Origin: Pseudoalteromonas sp. UG3-2
Lineage (GTDB): Bacteria; Pseudomonadota; Gammaproteobacteria; Enterobacterales; Alteromonadaceae
Direction of reading: 5' to 3'
NCBI RefSeq assembly: GCF_037120705.1
Contig: NZ_JAWLJU010000002.1
Coordinates: forward strand, 2,351,001 to 2,415,000
Length of the DNA: 64,000 bases
Shown here: one piece after another, positions 5,859 to 19,859 of the stretch
Numbering within the stretch: position 1 is the stretch's first letter
Layout: the number at the start of each line of letters is the position of its first letter
Position numbers and translations under genes: made by a program
Notes under the pieces: model-generated
Told to the model about the DNA's origin: nothing
Databases searched by the model: none
The model's input: only the letters and a program-made list of their open reading frames with translations

Positions 5859-7979
5859 TCAATTGTTGGGAGAGCCTTTATATTTAAGCTTAAATAGGTG
5901 ATTATTAATGGGCTTAATTATATCGACTAATAGCTTTCCCCTATTAAATTCAATATCCTTAATTCTCCCTTGTCCCGGTAAGGTAAATAATAACTTCGCG
6001 CTGTCGTCTGTCTGATAGTCAATTTGATAAATATTATATCCATCGGTGTGGTATATTTGATCTCCAGCTACTGTAAGTTTATGCTGGCTGAACGCTTTCG
6101 GCAGGGCAACTTCTATAATTGACTCACCAAGTTTGCGATCAAAAATTTCAACTTTGTCTTTCGTTGACAAAGAAACATATAAGTCTTTGTTAATTGAAGA
6201 AAGCCACAGCACATCCTGCATAGGCAAGGTTGAGATCAGCTTGCTTTCCCTTGAATAGATATATGCTTTATTTTTCGACCTTTCCACTGATACATAACCA
6301 ATATCACCATTTTGTAAAAAATCAGCCGATATCACTCGCCCTGTAGTTTGGATTGTGTCCAATAAGCGCCATTTATTCGAGTCATATATCTCAAGTCGAT
6401 TTTCAAATTTCAGCAATACCTCTTGGTAGTCTCTGCGAGCTTCAACATCAAAAAGCTCTTCACTTGTTAGGCGGGAATCAACAATAGAACCACTTTCGTC
6501 CAGTTCGAACAATGTCGCCTTACCGTTTTTAACTGCAACCGTAAAGTAGCCATTTTCCTTCGGTGAAGATGATCTATGATATGCAACCTCTTTGTTCAAC
6601 TGGTTAAACTGCAAACTTTTAAGGTTTAGCTGATTTAACTGATGTAAATATGGATACCCAACGACGAGCATATTTTTCCAGTCTATCGACTGATAACTCG
6701 AGTAGCGGCTATCCCCTAGGGCTTGAATTTTTTTAACTAACTTTTTTGATTTTAAAGAATACTCATAAATTTTCTTTTCAAATGGCTGCATCCAGATAAG
6801 TGTATTACGAGCACTATCATAATTAACAGACCATATCCTGTTCTTAGACTCGTAAAGCTTTACTAAGTTACCTCCTTCAGATTCTGTCATATAAAGTTCT
6901 GAAAACCCAGGCTGGCGACGCTCAAAAAACACACTATCAAGAGATTCGGAGTAGTGAAGAAAATGATCCCCATGTGAGTTAATATTTGGAGAAGTAATCT
7001 GAAACTCTTCACCTGTCGCTAAGTTTCTGTTCACCAGTGCCGACAACTCATCTCTGTTTCGGTAATTATTTTTTGTATAAATAAAAGAGTTTTCACCTAC
7101 GCCAGCCCCAAATGTCATACGTAGTTCGCAATCAAATAGAGGTCGGTTAGCTGAAGTAAAATCGCGGCTAATCTTCCATACCTTGCAACTTTTATTTTTA
7201 ATATCTACCACTCGGTAAAACAAAGACGAGCTGTCTGACGCCCAGCCCATTGGAAAAAAATGAAACTTCTCTTCACCCAACCGTTGCTCTTTACCATCCC
7301 TTAAATCCTTAACTACCAGATAGCTTTTATCTTGATCTTCAGGAATAAAAGAGAAAGCTGCATAATTTTTGTCTGGTGACAATAGTAATATATTATACTG
7401 ACCATCCATCCAAGACAGGGCTTGTTCCTCGTATTTTTTTTTGCTCAATTCAAGCGTGCTACTCTTACTAACTTCATGTGGCAAAGAGTAAAAATACCCT
7501 CCTACTAGAAAGGTAAGTGTAAATATAATAATAGAAATAAAAATAAGTGGGCTTTTTTTGCGTTTATCGTTTACCTCAGGTTGTATCCCTGAAACTTTCC
7601 CTTGCTTTTGAGGTTGAGGATACTCCGCCTCTTCGTGATATATAACTATAGGCTCGACAAAAAAGCTATAGCCTTTCCGGTAATGTGTTTTTACTATAGC
7701 CCCTTTCTGTCGATCGGATTTTAGAACCTTACGAAGTTCAGATATCGCTCTGTTAATGGCATTATCATCAACAAAATTCTGTCTCCAAACATCATCAACA
7801 AGATCTTGCCTCGTAATAATCTGGTCACAATTTATGGCCAAATAACAAAGAATATTGAATAAAAGAGGCTCTAATTCGCGCTCAACTTCCCCATCAGATA
7901 TGCATTGGCGTCGTGGATCTAGTGTCCATGCACCAAATATAACTTCTTTTACCTTTCTGGAAAAATTAACTTCATTCAT
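5859..7979 (-). CDS. ToxR/CadC-type transmembrane regulator with beta-propeller-like sensor
   Basis: A 706-residue one-component regulator. Residues 11-110 form an OmpR-type winged helix (FGAWTLDPRRQCIS; LLFNILCYLAIN; IITRQDLVDDVW; INRAISELRKVL; HYRKGYSFF). A lysine-rich linker is followed by a single membrane segment at about 144-164, leaving about 540 residues in the periplasm. That part is built of repeated short strands with patterns such as LSPDKNYAAFSFIP, GWASDSSSLFYRV and WMQPFEKKIYEYSLKSKK, resembling TolB/WD-like beta-propellers. This layout is common in Alteromonadales. The cytoplasmic domain would bind DNA while still membrane-anchored. It is alone, facing the peptide and IS110 region; its target genes are not evident. 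Confidence 0.8.
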   Translation of the reverse strand: MNEVNFSRKVKEVIFGAWTLDPRRQCISDGEVERELEPLLFNILCYLAINCDQIITRQDLVDDVWRQNFVDDNAINRAISELRKVLKSDRQKGAIVKTHYRKGYSFFVEPIVIYHEEAEYPQPQKQGKVSGIQPEVNDKRKKSPLIFISIIIFTLTFLVGGYFYSLPHEVSKSSTLELSKKKYEEQALSWMDGQYNILLLSPDKNYAAFSFIPEDQDKSYLVVKDLRDGKEQRLGEEKFHFFPMGWASDSSSLFYRVVDIKNKSCKVWKISRDFTSANRPLFDCELRMTFGAGVGENSFIYTKNNYRNRDELSALVNRNLATGEEFQITSPNINSHGDHFLHYSESLDSVFFERRQPGFSELYMTESEGGNLVKLYESKNRIWSVNYDSARNTLIWMQPFEKKIYEYSLKSKKLVKKIQALGDSRYSSYQSIDWKNMLVVGYPYLHQLNQLNLKSLQFNQLNKEVAYHRSSSPKENGYFTVAVKNGKATLFELDESGSIVDSRLTSEELFDVEARRDYQEVLLKFENRLEIYDSNKWRLLDTIQTTGRVISADFLQNGDIGYVSVERSKNKAYIYSRESKLISTLPMQDVLWLSSINKDLYVSLSTKDKVEIFDRKLGESIIEVALPKAFSQHKLTVAGDQIYHTDGYNIYQIDYQTDDSAKLLFTLPGQGRIKDIEFNRGKLLVDIIKPINNHLFKLKYKGSPNN

Positions 7980-8262
7980 GATGAGCGCAATATAATTATA
8001 ATTAATTCCTTAATTTTATATAATGACACATTGAAAACAACTACTTATTACAATTACATAAAAAAATAGTTACATTTGTACCAAATAACGCACAAAAAAC
8101 ACTCTTTCACACTAAAGAAATAAAAAATTTAATGAAAAAGTACCAGCAAGTGACAGCCAATAAATATAACCGGCATCAAAGTCCGTGCTGACTATTCTTA
8201 CATGACCATAAAAAAACCCACACTCTTCAGTGTGGGTTTTTTATAACCAGATAGGTGGTTGG
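7980..8262. other. intergenic region after the ATP synthase operon
   Basis: About 280 AT-rich bases holding the presumed promoter of the leftward regulator gene and, near the right end, the terminator of the ATP synthase operon. In many gammaproteobacteria glmU follows atpC; it is not here, consistent with this being the joint between core and accessory DNA. Confidence 0.5.
8210..8242 (-). terminator. intrinsic terminator of the ATP synthase operon
   Basis: The arms CCCACACT and AGTGTGGG around a CTTC loop form a strong hairpin flanked by A-runs and T-runs, so it can work in both directions. It sits 20 bases after the atpC stop codon on the minus strand. Confidence 0.9.
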
Positions 8263-8679
8263 CTATTTGCGCAGCTGGCGAATAACGCGTAGCTGTGCAA
8301 GCGCTTCTTCTAGTTGAACAGCAGCGCGCTGGTAATCCAACTCGTCTGCAGAACCTGCAGCCATTTGCGCATGCGCTTCACGCTTGGCTTCTTCAGCAGC
8401 TTGCTCATCAAGTTCTTCAGCACGCATAGCAACGTCCGCTAGGACTGTTACTGTTTGTGGTTGAACTTCAAGCGTGCCGCCGGCAACGTAGATAACATCT
8501 TCAGTGCCATCTGTTGCAACCAAACGAACCATACCAGGTTTTAGGCCAGTCAGTAGTGGCGCGTGGCCAGGGTGAATACCAAGTTCACCTTCGCTACCGG
8601 TCACTTGAATCGCAGTTACGTCACCAGAGAATAGATTCTCTTCAGCGCTTACTACGTCAAGATGTACTGTCATTGCCAT
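8263..8679 (-). CDS. atpC: F1Fo ATP synthase epsilon subunit
   Basis: A 138-residue subunit of the central stalk of the F1 sector, which couples rotor and catalytic head and can inhibit ATP hydrolysis. The N-terminal beta-sandwich is clear ([36 protein letters not shown]), followed by the C-terminal helical hairpin (about 88-138, rich in Ala and Glu). The length is normal for the family. It is the last gene of the atpIBEFHAGDC operon, 13 bases after atpD, and is followed by a strong terminator. Confidence 0.97.
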   Translation of the reverse strand: MAMTVHLDVVSAEENLFSGDVTAIQVTGSEGELGIHPGHAPLLTGLKPGMVRLVATDGTEDVIYVAGGTLEVQPQTVTVLADVAMRAEELDEQAAEEAKREAHAQMAAGSADELDYQRAAVQLEEALAQLRVIRQLRK

Positions 8680-8692
8680 AACAACCCCCTAA

Positions 8693-10971
<2,279 letters not shown>

Positions 10972-11024
10972 GACTCTCTCTCCGAATCTCGGTGAGTAAC
11001 AGTGCTACTCACCTTAATAACACA

Positions 11025-12566
11025 TTACCAAGTTTGCGTAGATTTGAACTTCTCAAGAAGCTCTTTAAGCTGCGCTTCGATCTCGGCGTTGTAGTTACCA
11101 GTTTCATTGATTTGAGCCATTAGCTCTGCGTACTCGCTTTTCGCAAATGCGATTAGGCTTGCTTCGAAGTCTAGAAGTTTGTCTACTTCAACGTCTTTCA
11201 AGAAGCCTTTTTCTACTGCGAATAGCGATACTGACATTTCAGCAACAGACATTGGTGCGTACTGTTTCTGCTTCATTAGCTCTGTTACACGCTCACCGTG
11301 TTCAAGCTGTGCACGTGTTGCATCGTCAAGGTCAGAAGCAAACTGCGAGAACGCCGCAAGTTCACGATACTGAGCTAGCGCTAGACGGATACCACCACCT
11401 AGTTTCTTAACGATTTTCGTTTGCGCTGCACCACCTACACGAGATACCGAGATACCAGCGTTAACAGCTGGACGGATACCTGAGTTGAACAAGTCAGTTT
11501 CTAGGAAGATCTGACCATCAGTGATTGAGATAACGTTGGTAGGTACGAATGCAGAAACGTCACCACCTTGAGTTTCAATGATTGGCAATGCCGTCAATGA
11601 ACCTGTTTTACCTTTCACTTCACCGTTTGTGAACTTCTCAACGTACTCAGCGTTTACACGTGATGCACGCTCTAGAAGACGTGAGTGAAGATAGAATACG
11701 TCACCTGGGTATGCTTCACGGCCTGGTGGACGCTTAAGTAGTAGTGAGATTTGACGGTAAGCAACAGCTTGCTTAGACAAATCATCATATACGATTAGTG
11801 CGTCTTCACCGCGGTCACGGAAGTATTCACCCATAGTACAACCAGAGAACGGCGCTAGGTATTGTAGCGCTGCAGATTCTGATGCTGAAGCCACTACTAC
11901 GATAGTGTTTTCAAGGGCACCGTGCTCTTCTAGTTTACGTACTACGTTAGCAATCGTAGATGCTTTCTGACCAACCGCTACGTACACACACTTAACGCCT
12001 GTGTCTTTTTGGTTGATGATGGCATCGATTGCTAATGCTGTTTTACCAGTCTGACGGTCACCGATAACTAGCTCACGCTGACCACGACCAACTGGGATCA
12101 TCGCATCGATAGATTTATAACCAGTTTGTACTGGCTCATCTACTGATTGACGCTCGATTACGCCAGGTGCGATTTTCTCTACTGCTTCGAAGCCATCGTT
12201 ATCGATAGCGCCTTTACCATCGATTGGTGCACCTAGAGTGTTAACAACACGACCAAGTAGACCGTTACCAACAGGTACTTCAAGGATACGACCAGTAGAT
12301 TTAACTTTTACGCCTTCTTTAAGGTCTGCGTATGGACCCATAACTACTGCACCTACTGAGTCACGCTCAAGGTTCAATGCAATAGCATAACGGTTGCCAG
12401 GAAGCTCGATCATCTCACCTTGCATACAGTCAGCTAGACCGTGGATGCGGATGATACCGTCGGTAACAGATACGATAGTACCTTCGTTACGCGCTTCACT
12501 TACAACTTCAAACTGTTCAATGCGTTGCTTGATCAGTGCAGAAATTTCTGTGGAATTAAGTTGCAT
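11025..12566 (-). CDS. atpA: F1Fo ATP synthase alpha subunit
   Basis: The 513-residue non-catalytic nucleotide-binding subunit of the F1 hexamer. Walker A GDRQTGKT is at 169-176. The sequence [28 protein letters not shown], read here in parts ([23 protein letters not shown]), is the standard alpha signature, with the arginine finger in [10 protein letters not shown]. Normal length. It lies 14 bases after atpH. Confidence 0.98.
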   Translation of the reverse strand: MQLNSTEISALIKQRIEQFEVVSEARNEGTIVSVTDGIIRIHGLADCMQGEMIELPGNRYAIALNLERDSVGAVVMGPYADLKEGVKVKSTGRILEVPVGNGLLGRVVNTLGAPIDGKGAIDNDGFEAVEKIAPGVIERQSVDEPVQTGYKSIDAMIPVGRGQRELVIGDRQTGKTALAIDAIINQKDTGVKCVYVAVGQKASTIANVVRKLEEHGALENTIVVVASASESAALQYLAPFSGCTMGEYFRDRGEDALIVYDDLSKQAVAYRQISLLLKRPPGREAYPGDVFYLHSRLLERASRVNAEYVEKFTNGEVKGKTGSLTALPIIETQGGDVSAFVPTNVISITDGQIFLETDLFNSGIRPAVNAGISVSRVGGAAQTKIVKKLGGGIRLALAQYRELAAFSQFASDLDDATRAQLEHGERVTELMKQKQYAPMSVAEMSVSLFAVEKGFLKDVEVDKLLDFEASLIAFAKSEYAELMAQINETGNYNAEIEAQLKELLEKFKSTQTW

Positions 12567-12580
12567 GCTCTTTTTCCCAA

Positions 12581-13114
12581 TTACGATTGTAGCGACGTAG
12601 TAAGACGTTCTAGCTTGCCGCGCACAGAACCGTCAATAACGGTGTCGCCAGCTTTAATTACTAGACCACTTACGATAGCTTCGTCGATGCTACAATTCAG
12701 CTTAACTTTGCGTGCGAAACGTTTCTCAAGTGCCGCGACCAATTTTGCTTGCGCGTCATCGGCAAGCGCTGTTGCTGAAACCACATCTACTTCGATTTCT
12801 TTTTCATAGTCTGCTTTTAATTCAGCAAACAATTCTGCAACAGCTGGAATGGCGGCTAAACGCTCATTTTCGGCCATCAGCTTGATAAGATTTTGACCTT
12901 GCTCATTGAGTTGCTCAGCACATAGCTTGATGATGACTTCAGACTGCTCAGCTTCAGTAGCAATGCTACCTAGTAGCGTCTTAACCTGTTCATCGCTGGT
13001 CACTTGACCGGCGAAGAACAGCATATCATTCCAAGCTTCAACTGTGCCTTTATCAACGGCAAGTTCAAAAGCCGCTTTAGCGTATGGGCGAGCGATAGTA
13101 GTCAATTCAGACAT
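12581..13114 (-). CDS. atpH: F1Fo ATP synthase delta subunit
   Basis: The 177-residue OSCP-type peripheral stalk subunit that links the F1 head to the b-subunit stator. The N-terminal six-helix part starts with [14 protein letters not shown], and the C-terminal domain contains the family segment [14 protein letters not shown] ([19 protein letters not shown]). Normal length. It overlaps no neighbour, with 14-16 base gaps typical of this operon. Confidence 0.97.
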   Translation of the reverse strand: MSELTTIARPYAKAAFELAVDKGTVEAWNDMLFFAGQVTSDEQVKTLLGSIATEAEQSEVIIKLCAEQLNEQGQNLIKLMAENERLAAIPAVAELFAELKADYEKEIEVDVVSATALADDAQAKLVAALEKRFARKVKLNCSIDEAIVSGLVIKAGDTVIDGSVRGKLERLTTSLQS

Positions 13115-13130
13115 GCTCAGACCCTCCTAC

Positions 13131-13601
13131 TTAAAGCTCAGCGACAAGTTTTTCAACGATGTCACTGTGTGTGGCTTGATTGATTTCACGCTCTAAAATC
13201 TTCTCAGCGCCAGCGATAGAAAGTGCCGCTACTTGAGTACGTAGTTCTTCTTTCACACGGTTGCGCTCAGACTCAATTTCAGAGTGTCCCTGAGCAATGA
13301 TTTTTTCACGCTCTTGCTGACCACGAGTTGTCTCTTCGTCAACAATTAGCGCAGCACGCTTCTTAGCTTGTTCGATGATTTCGCTAGCCTGTGCTTTTGC
13401 TTCTTTAAGCTGCTCTTGCGCTTTTTCGCGCGCAAGCTCAAGGTCTTTTTCAGCTTTGTCAGAGGCAGCTAAACCATCTTCAATTTTTTTCTGGCGAGCT
13501 TCAATCGCACCATTTAGTGGTGGCCATACGAACTTCATACAGAACCATACGAAGACCACAAATGCGATTAATTCACCTATTAGAGTGGCGTTTAAGTTCA
13601 C
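13131..13601 (-). CDS. atpF: F1Fo ATP synthase b subunit
   Basis: The 156-residue membrane-anchored stator subunit. It has one N-terminal membrane helix (about 5-22, [20 protein letters not shown]) followed by a long charged helix rich in Lys, Glu, Ala and Gln that dimerises as a coiled coil. Length equals that of E. coli b (156). It lies 51 bases after atpE. Confidence 0.97.
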   Translation of the reverse strand: MNLNATLIGELIAFVVFVWFCMKFVWPPLNGAIEARQKKIEDGLAASDKAEKDLELAREKAQEQLKEAKAQASEIIEQAKKRAALIVDEETTRGQQEREKIIAQGHSEIESERNRVKEELRTQVAALSIAGAEKILEREINQATHSDIVEKLVAEL

Positions 13602-13652
13602 GACCGCTCCTCCTTACTTGACAGTTGTTCGTTTCAGGTATTTTCTAAAAAA

Positions 13653-13913
<261 letters not shown>

Positions 13914-13958
13914 TTAAAGTTAAAGTTTAAGTATAAAAAATCTTTATTATTCAGCTTA

Positions 13959-14819
<861 letters not shown>

Positions 14820-14831
14820 TTATCCCAAAAG

Positions 14832-15212
14832 TTAATGATTAAAAAAAATCAGGACTAACCATTGTGTCAGCATCACCAGCAAGTAAGTGCCAAAAAAAGG
14901 CCACATAACTACCGAAAAGTGCTTAAAAAACAGTGCAAATAGCACAACAGTTAGTAAAAATTTTAATCCGTTTCCTCGTTTTATCGAGGAATACACTTGA
15001 TTTGCCTTGCTCGCGCCCATAAACCGAAACGCATAAGCGGCAAATACAAAATTAGGGAGTACCAATACCATTCCGCCAGCTAATGCTGAAACTCCGGCTT
15101 GTACTCCCCAACCTACAAAAACGATTACTGCAGCGACTAATGCTACGATACCCTGAATGAAAACACCTTTTAATGCGGCTCGGCGATATGGCTGAGCTAA
15201 CGAATGAGTCAC
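14832..15212 (-). CDS. atpI: ATP synthase accessory protein I
   Basis: A 126-residue small membrane protein with four predicted hydrophobic segments. AtpI assists c-ring assembly and may take part in magnesium supply. The sequence SALAGGMVLVLPNFVFAAYAF carries the conserved glycine and proline positions of the family. It is the first gene of the operon, 15 bases ahead of atpB, with a strong promoter upstream. Confidence 0.9.
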   Translation of the reverse strand: MTHSLAQPYRRAALKGVFIQGIVALVAAVIVFVGWGVQAGVSALAGGMVLVLPNFVFAAYAFRFMGASKANQVYSSIKRGNGLKFLLTVVLFALFFKHFSVVMWPFFGTYLLVMLTQWLVLIFFNH

Positions 15213-15265
15213 TTTATATTAACCTTAATGACGTTAAATTTTATCAGGGTATGAAAACTGGCGAA

Positions 15266-15293
15266 ATTATACTTGTTTCTACTGATTTTGCAA
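15266..15293 (-). promoter_or_regulatory. sigma-70 promoter of the atp operon
   Basis: On the minus strand a perfect -10 TATAAT (15266-15271) is preceded, at 16 bases, by TTGCAA (15288-15293), a good -35. It lies about 55 bases upstream of the atpI start codon. Confidence 0.7.
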
Positions 15294-15438
15294 CTTGACG
15301 GCAAGAAATGTGACCCTTTTTAGACAGGATTTTTACCCCACCCAATACCATAGTCGAAGAGCGTTCCGAGCTGTGACCGCAAGAAAAAATATAAAATCAA
15401 ATTAACTGCATATTTACCCAGAGTTGGGAAAGAGAAGA

Positions 15439-15462
15439 GGGTGATGTCATCACAACATCACC
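15439..15462 (-). terminator. possible terminator after parB
   Basis: GGTGATGT and ACATCACC form an 8-base-pair stem just after the parB stop. On the minus strand it is followed by a pyrimidine stretch rather than a clean T-run, so the terminator call is weak. Confidence 0.4.
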
Positions 15463-15471
15463 TTAGTAAGA

Positions 15472-16419
15472 TTACTCTGGCGAGCCGTTCATTTCGGCAT
15501 TAATGCGCCCTAAAATACCATCGAGCTCGTCAAGGTTTGCATAAGAAATCACCAACTTACCTTTGCCTTTTTGGTTATAGTTGATTTCCACTTTGGCGCC
15601 TAGGTTTTCTTGCAATTGTTGCTCTAACAACTGCACATCTGGGTCTTTTGCTTTGGGTTCTTTTTTCGCCACCGGCTCTAAAATACTGCGCACTAGCTTT
15701 TCTGTTTCACGCACCGTTAGGCCTTTCGCTACCGCGGTACGCGCGGCTTCTGATTGCGGCTCACCAGTAAGGGCTAGCAAACAACGGGCATGGCCCATCT
15801 CAATGTCGCCATGCTCCAACAATATTTTAACATCATCGTTAAGATTATTGAGGCGCAACAGGTTGGTCACTGTGGTGCGAGACTTGCCTACGGCATCTGC
15901 CACTTGTTGGTGAGTAAGCTCAAACTCATTAAGTAAACGGTCTAATGCGATGGCTTCTTCCATGGCATTGAGATCTTCACGCTGAATATTTTCGATAAGC
16001 GCAATGGCAACAGCGGCTTCATCCGGTACATCCTTGATAATACAAGGAACCGACTCTTGTTTTGCTAATTGCGCAGCACGCCAGCGTCTTTCACCAGCAA
16101 TGATTTCATAACTTTGCCCTGCAACTTTGCGCACCACAATCGGCTGCAAAATGCCTTGCGAGCGAATGGAGCTAGCAAGCTCTTCGAGCGCTTGCTCTGA
16201 CATATCTTTACGCGGCTGATAGCGACCAGGCTTAAGCCACTCAATCGCCAAGCGCTGTAATTCTTGTTCTGTATTAGTTGTGCTTGGGGTCGGTGCTGGG
16301 GTTGCGCCAGCATCTTGCTCAGGCTGCTCAGAAACTGCTTTAGGTGTCGTTGGGTCAGGTTTGGCAGAACTCAATAGGGCGTCCAATCCTCGGCCTAAAC
16401 CGCGTTTTTTAACCGACAT
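15472..16419 (-). CDS. parB: chromosome partitioning protein ParB
   Basis: The 315-residue chromosomal centromere-binding protein. It binds parS and spreads as a CTP-dependent clamp, guiding origin segregation with ParA and loading SMC/MukB-type complexes. Motifs include KRGLGRGLDALL (5-16), a proline/threonine-rich linker (20-50), the CTP box GERRWRA (109-115), ENIQREDLN (143-151) and the helix-turn-helix QQVADAVGKSRTTVTNLLRL. The C-terminal dimerisation segment ends near 315. It lies 24 bases after parA. Three parS sites that it should recognise lie at 23060, 33397 and 34030 in this window. Confidence 0.97.
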   Translation of the reverse strand: MSVKKRGLGRGLDALLSSAKPDPTTPKAVSEQPEQDAGATPAPTPSTTNTEQELQRLAIEWLKPGRYQPRKDMSEQALEELASSIRSQGILQPIVVRKVAGQSYEIIAGERRWRAAQLAKQESVPCIIKDVPDEAAVAIALIENIQREDLNAMEEAIALDRLLNEFELTHQQVADAVGKSRTTVTNLLRLNNLNDDVKILLEHGDIEMGHARCLLALTGEPQSEAARTAVAKGLTVRETEKLVRSILEPVAKKEPKAKDPDVQLLEQQLQENLGAKVEINYNQKGKGKLVISYANLDELDGILGRINAEMNGSPE

Positions 16420-16443
16420 GTTTTTCTTATCCTCTTTGGCAAC

Positions 16444-17229
16444 TTACGCTACAGCGGCTGCTTTTTTTTCTTTACGTCTTAGCATCTCTCCAGCTAACGC
16501 AAGGTAAGCTTTAGCGCCACTGGAAGCTCTATCATAATACATCGCAGGGGCACCGAAGCTCGGTGCTTCCGCCAACCGCACATTACGGGGGATCACGGTG
16601 CGGTACACTTTATCACCGAAGTGCTGCTTTAGCTGTTCAGAAACATCATTAGCCAGGCGGTTGCGCGGGTCATACATAGTGCGCAAAATGCCTTCAATTT
16701 GCAATCCTGGGTTAACCAGTTTGCCTAACTGAGTAATGGTGTCCATTAAAGCGGTTAACCCTTCCAGTGCATAATACTCACATTGCATCGGCACTAATAC
16801 CGCATCGGCTGCCGCCATGGCATTAACGGTTAACATGTTCAAAGAAGGAGGGCAGTCAATAAAAATAAACTCGTATTTATCTTTTACTGCTTCAAGGGCG
16901 TTTCGCAACCTAACTTCTCGGGCAAACAGTTCCATTAACTTTACTTCGGCGGCCGTAACGTCACCATTGGCAGCAATAAGGTGATACTCACCACTGGTTT
17001 CAGTAGAGATCACCTCATCCATTGGTTTTTCATCGATCAAGAGATCGTAAATAGTGGCTACGTCGTCATACTTATCAACGCCACTGCCCATGGTAGCGTT
17101 GCCTTGCGGATCGAGATCGATCAATAACACTTTACGTTTAGTCGCCGCCATGGACGCGGCTAAATTCACCGCGGTGGTTGTTTTGCCCACACCACCTTTT
17201 TGGTTTGCGATTGCAATGATTCTTGCCAC
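16444..17229 (-). CDS. parA: chromosome partitioning ATPase ParA (Soj)
   Basis: A 261-residue ParA/MinD-type ATPase. The deviant Walker A KGGVGKTT is at 11-18, followed by the DLDPQGNAT segment and DCPPSLNMLT. It forms an ATP-dependent gradient on the nucleoid that moves ParB-bound origins. Normal length for chromosomal ParA. It is cotranscribed with mnmG and rsmG upstream and parB downstream. Confidence 0.97.
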   Translation of the reverse strand: MARIIAIANQKGGVGKTTTAVNLAASMAATKRKVLLIDLDPQGNATMGSGVDKYDDVATIYDLLIDEKPMDEVISTETSGEYHLIAANGDVTAAEVKLMELFAREVRLRNALEAVKDKYEFIFIDCPPSLNMLTVNAMAAADAVLVPMQCEYYALEGLTALMDTITQLGKLVNPGLQIEGILRTMYDPRNRLANDVSEQLKQHFGDKVYRTVIPRNVRLAEAPSFGAPAMYYDRASSGAKAYLALAGEMLRRKEKKAAAVA

Positions 17230-17243
17230 AATGTCCTCGACTA

Positions 17244-17864
17244 TTAATCTTTAGAAAGAATGATTAAATGGCGCTCGCCTTCAAGTTCAGGCACTACCAA
17301 ACTAATATCTTGCGCTAAACTGATGCCGCTAGGTAGTTGCTCTAGCTCGTCACTAGGATACTGTCCTTTCAGTGCTAAAAAGGCACCTTGGTTATCAATC
17401 AGGTGCGAACACCAGTCAATCATATCTTGTAGGGAAGCAAAAGCGCGACTTAGCACTCCGTCTAATTTAACACTTGGCTGATATTCTTCAACTCGAGACT
17501 GGACTGGGGTGACATTTTCGATGCCAAGGCCATGTTTTACCTGCATTAAAAAACGAATGCGTTTGCCTAAGCTATCGAGCAAAATAAAATTGATGTCCGG
17601 TCGAGCGATTGCTAACACCATGCCAGGGAGGCCTGGGCCAGTGCCAACATCGATATACTCTTTACCAGTTAAGTGTGGCGCCACCACCAGTGAATCCATG
17701 ATGTGTTTTACCATCATTTCTTTGGGATCGCGCACAGAGGTTAGGTTGTAGGCCTTATTCCATTTGTCCAGCAGCTGGACATAATCAACCAGCTGCTGTT
17801 TCTGCTGTTCCGTCAGCTCAATGGTTGTTTTGCTTAATAAGTAATTCAGTTGTTCTAGTAACAC
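17244..17864 (-). CDS. rsmG: 16S rRNA (guanine527-N7)-methyltransferase
   Basis: A 206-residue SAM-dependent methyltransferase that modifies G527 in the 530 loop of 16S rRNA. Its loss gives low-level streptomycin resistance in other bacteria. The SAM-binding loop VGTGPGLPG is at 73-81, preceded by HIMDSLV. It lies 15 bases after mnmG, the classic gidA-gidB pair. Confidence 0.96.
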   Translation of the reverse strand: MLLEQLNYLLSKTTIELTEQQKQQLVDYVQLLDKWNKAYNLTSVRDPKEMMVKHIMDSLVVAPHLTGKEYIDVGTGPGLPGMVLAIARPDINFILLDSLGKRIRFLMQVKHGLGIENVTPVQSRVEEYQPSVKLDGVLSRAFASLQDMIDWCSHLIDNQGAFLALKGQYPSDELEQLPSGISLAQDISLVVPELEGERHLIILSKD

Positions 17865-17879
17865 AGCGTTCCACTGCTA

Positions 17880-19769
17880 TTACGCCGACTTGCGCAATAG
17901 CCCTTGCTTTTTCAGATACACTAATAATAGCGAAATCGCAGCAGGGGTGATACCAGAAATACGTGAAGCTTGGCCAATTGTTTGTGGTTTAGCGTCCGTT
18001 AGCTTTGCCACCACCTCATTAGATAGGCCACTGACTTGGCTATAATCAAACTCGACTGGGATCAGGGTTTCTTCATGACGAAGTTGTTTATTGATCTCAT
18101 CTTGTTGGCGGGCAATATACCCTGCGTATTTGGTTTGAACTTCAACCTGTTCCAGTGCCGCAATATTATCCGAATCCGCTGCAAAGCCCTCAATGGCCAT
18201 CAGATCATGATAATTCACTTCTGGACGACGGATCAGATCTTCTAAACTGGCTTCACGGGTCAACGGCGATTTTAATAACGCGTTTACTTGCTCAAGGGCT
18301 GGATGATCTTTGTGGATCCAAGTGCTACGCAAACGTTGAGTCTCTTGTTCCATCACCTCTAATTTTTGGTTGTAAGCAGCCCAGCGTTCATCATCTACAA
18401 GGCCTAACTCACGGCCTTTTTCAGTAAGACGAAGATCAGCATTGTCTTCACGCAGTAATAAACGGTACTCAGCACGGGAAGTAAACATACGGTACGGTTC
18501 TTTTGTACCTAGCGTTGCTAGATCGTCAATCAATACGCCGGTATAAGCTTGATCACGACGTGGTGTCCAGGCCTCTTTACCTTGCACTTGCAATGCGGCA
18601 TTGGTACCTGCGATTAAGCCTTGAGCTCCAGCTTCTTCATAGCCAGTAGTACCATTGATTTGTCCAGCAAAGAATAAGCCGTTAATAAACTTAGTTTCTA
18701 ACGATTGTTTTAAATCTCTGGGGTCAAAAAAGTCGTATTCAATGGCATAGCCAGGACGACAAATATGCGCATTTTCAAAACCTTTGATCGAACGCACAAT
18801 TTCTAGCTGGATATCAAATGGTAAGCTGGTGGAAATACCATTCGGATACAGCTCATACGAATTTAAGCCTTCCGGTTCAACAAAGATCTGATGCTTTTCT
18901 TTATCGGCAAAACGAACAATCTTATCTTCAATCGATGGACAATAGCGCGGCCCCACACCGTCAATCACACCTGCATACATAGGTGAACGATGCAGGTTTT
19001 CACGAATCACGTCGTGAGTTTGCTCATTAGTATAAGTGATGTAACACGGGATCTGAGTAGGGTGATCTGCTGTTTTTCCCATAAACGAGAATACCGGCGT
19101 TGGATTATCACCTGGCTGCTCTTGCATCACAGAGAAGTCTACCGTTCTGGCATCAATACGCGGTGGTGTACCGGTTTTTAGGCGATCCACTCGAAAAGGC
19201 ATTTCTCTTAGTCGGTCAGCCAAGGCAATGGAAGGAGGATCGCCAGCACGACCGCCTTTGAAGTTTTCCAAACCAATATGAATTTGACCACCTAAGAAGG
19301 TGCCTACAGTGAGTACTACCGAAGGTGCGCTAAAACGCAGTCCCATTTGGGTTACTACGCCTTTTACTTGATCGCCTTCAACAATAAGATCATCACATGA
19401 TTGTTGGAAGATCTTAAGGTTTTCTTGCTGTTGTAAAATGTCTTGGATCGCTGCTTTGTAGAGCGTTCGATCCGCCTGCGCTCGAGTAGCTCGTACCGCA
19501 GGGCCTTTAGACGAATTTAGCGTTCGAAATTGGATCCCACCTTTATCAATCGCTTTGGCCATGGCGCCACCAAGGGCATCAATTTCTTTTACCAAATGGC
19601 CTTTACCAATGCCACCGATGGCTGGATTACACGACATTTGGCCGAGTGTATCCATATTGTGGGTCAACAACAGGGTGTTCATACCCATGCGAGCTGCAGC
19701 AAGTGCTGCTTCAGTGCCTGCGTGTCCACCACCAACAACGATGACATCAAAATGTTCATGATAAATCAT
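17880..19769 (-). CDS. mnmG: tRNA uridine 5-carboxymethylaminomethyl modification enzyme MnmG
   Basis: A 629-residue FAD-dependent enzyme that, with MnmE, installs the carboxymethylaminomethyl group on wobble uridines. The N-terminal FAD loop GGGHAG is at 13-18; [13 protein letters not shown] and GGRAGDPPS are the usual signatures, and the C-terminal helical domain binds MnmE. Length normal. Its promoter faces away from oriC, so transcription starts next to the origin. Confidence 0.98.
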   Translation of the reverse strand: MIYHEHFDVIVVGGGHAGTEAALAAARMGMNTLLLTHNMDTLGQMSCNPAIGGIGKGHLVKEIDALGGAMAKAIDKGGIQFRTLNSSKGPAVRATRAQADRTLYKAAIQDILQQQENLKIFQQSCDDLIVEGDQVKGVVTQMGLRFSAPSVVLTVGTFLGGQIHIGLENFKGGRAGDPPSIALADRLREMPFRVDRLKTGTPPRIDARTVDFSVMQEQPGDNPTPVFSFMGKTADHPTQIPCYITYTNEQTHDVIRENLHRSPMYAGVIDGVGPRYCPSIEDKIVRFADKEKHQIFVEPEGLNSYELYPNGISTSLPFDIQLEIVRSIKGFENAHICRPGYAIEYDFFDPRDLKQSLETKFINGLFFAGQINGTTGYEEAGAQGLIAGTNAALQVQGKEAWTPRRDQAYTGVLIDDLATLGTKEPYRMFTSRAEYRLLLREDNADLRLTEKGRELGLVDDERWAAYNQKLEVMEQETQRLRSTWIHKDHPALEQVNALLKSPLTREASLEDLIRRPEVNYHDLMAIEGFAADSDNIAALEQVEVQTKYAGYIARQQDEINKQLRHEETLIPVEFDYSQVSGLSNEVVAKLTDAKPQTIGQASRISGITPAAISLLLVYLKKQGLLRKSA

Positions 19770-19817
19770 TTACGGGATCCTACTTAAAACAACCGAGCAA
19801 ATTTAGAAAGGATGCGT

Positions 19818-19846
19818 ATTCTACCTAGAATTAACCAGAAGTGAAA
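19818..19846 (-). promoter_or_regulatory. candidate mnmG promoter beside oriC
   Basis: On the minus strand TTTCAC (19841-19846) is followed at 17 bases by TAGAAT (19818-19823), about 50 bases upstream of mnmG. The -35 is weak. In E. coli, transcription from the equivalent gidA promoter assists origin opening. Confidence 0.4.
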
Positions 19847-19859
19847 TGGTTAAACTTTG

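Noticed and set aside
5399..5862. Two minus-strand open frames of 67-78 residues
   Set aside because: There is no ribosome site, no recognisable family, and their composition is like other decayed DNA here.
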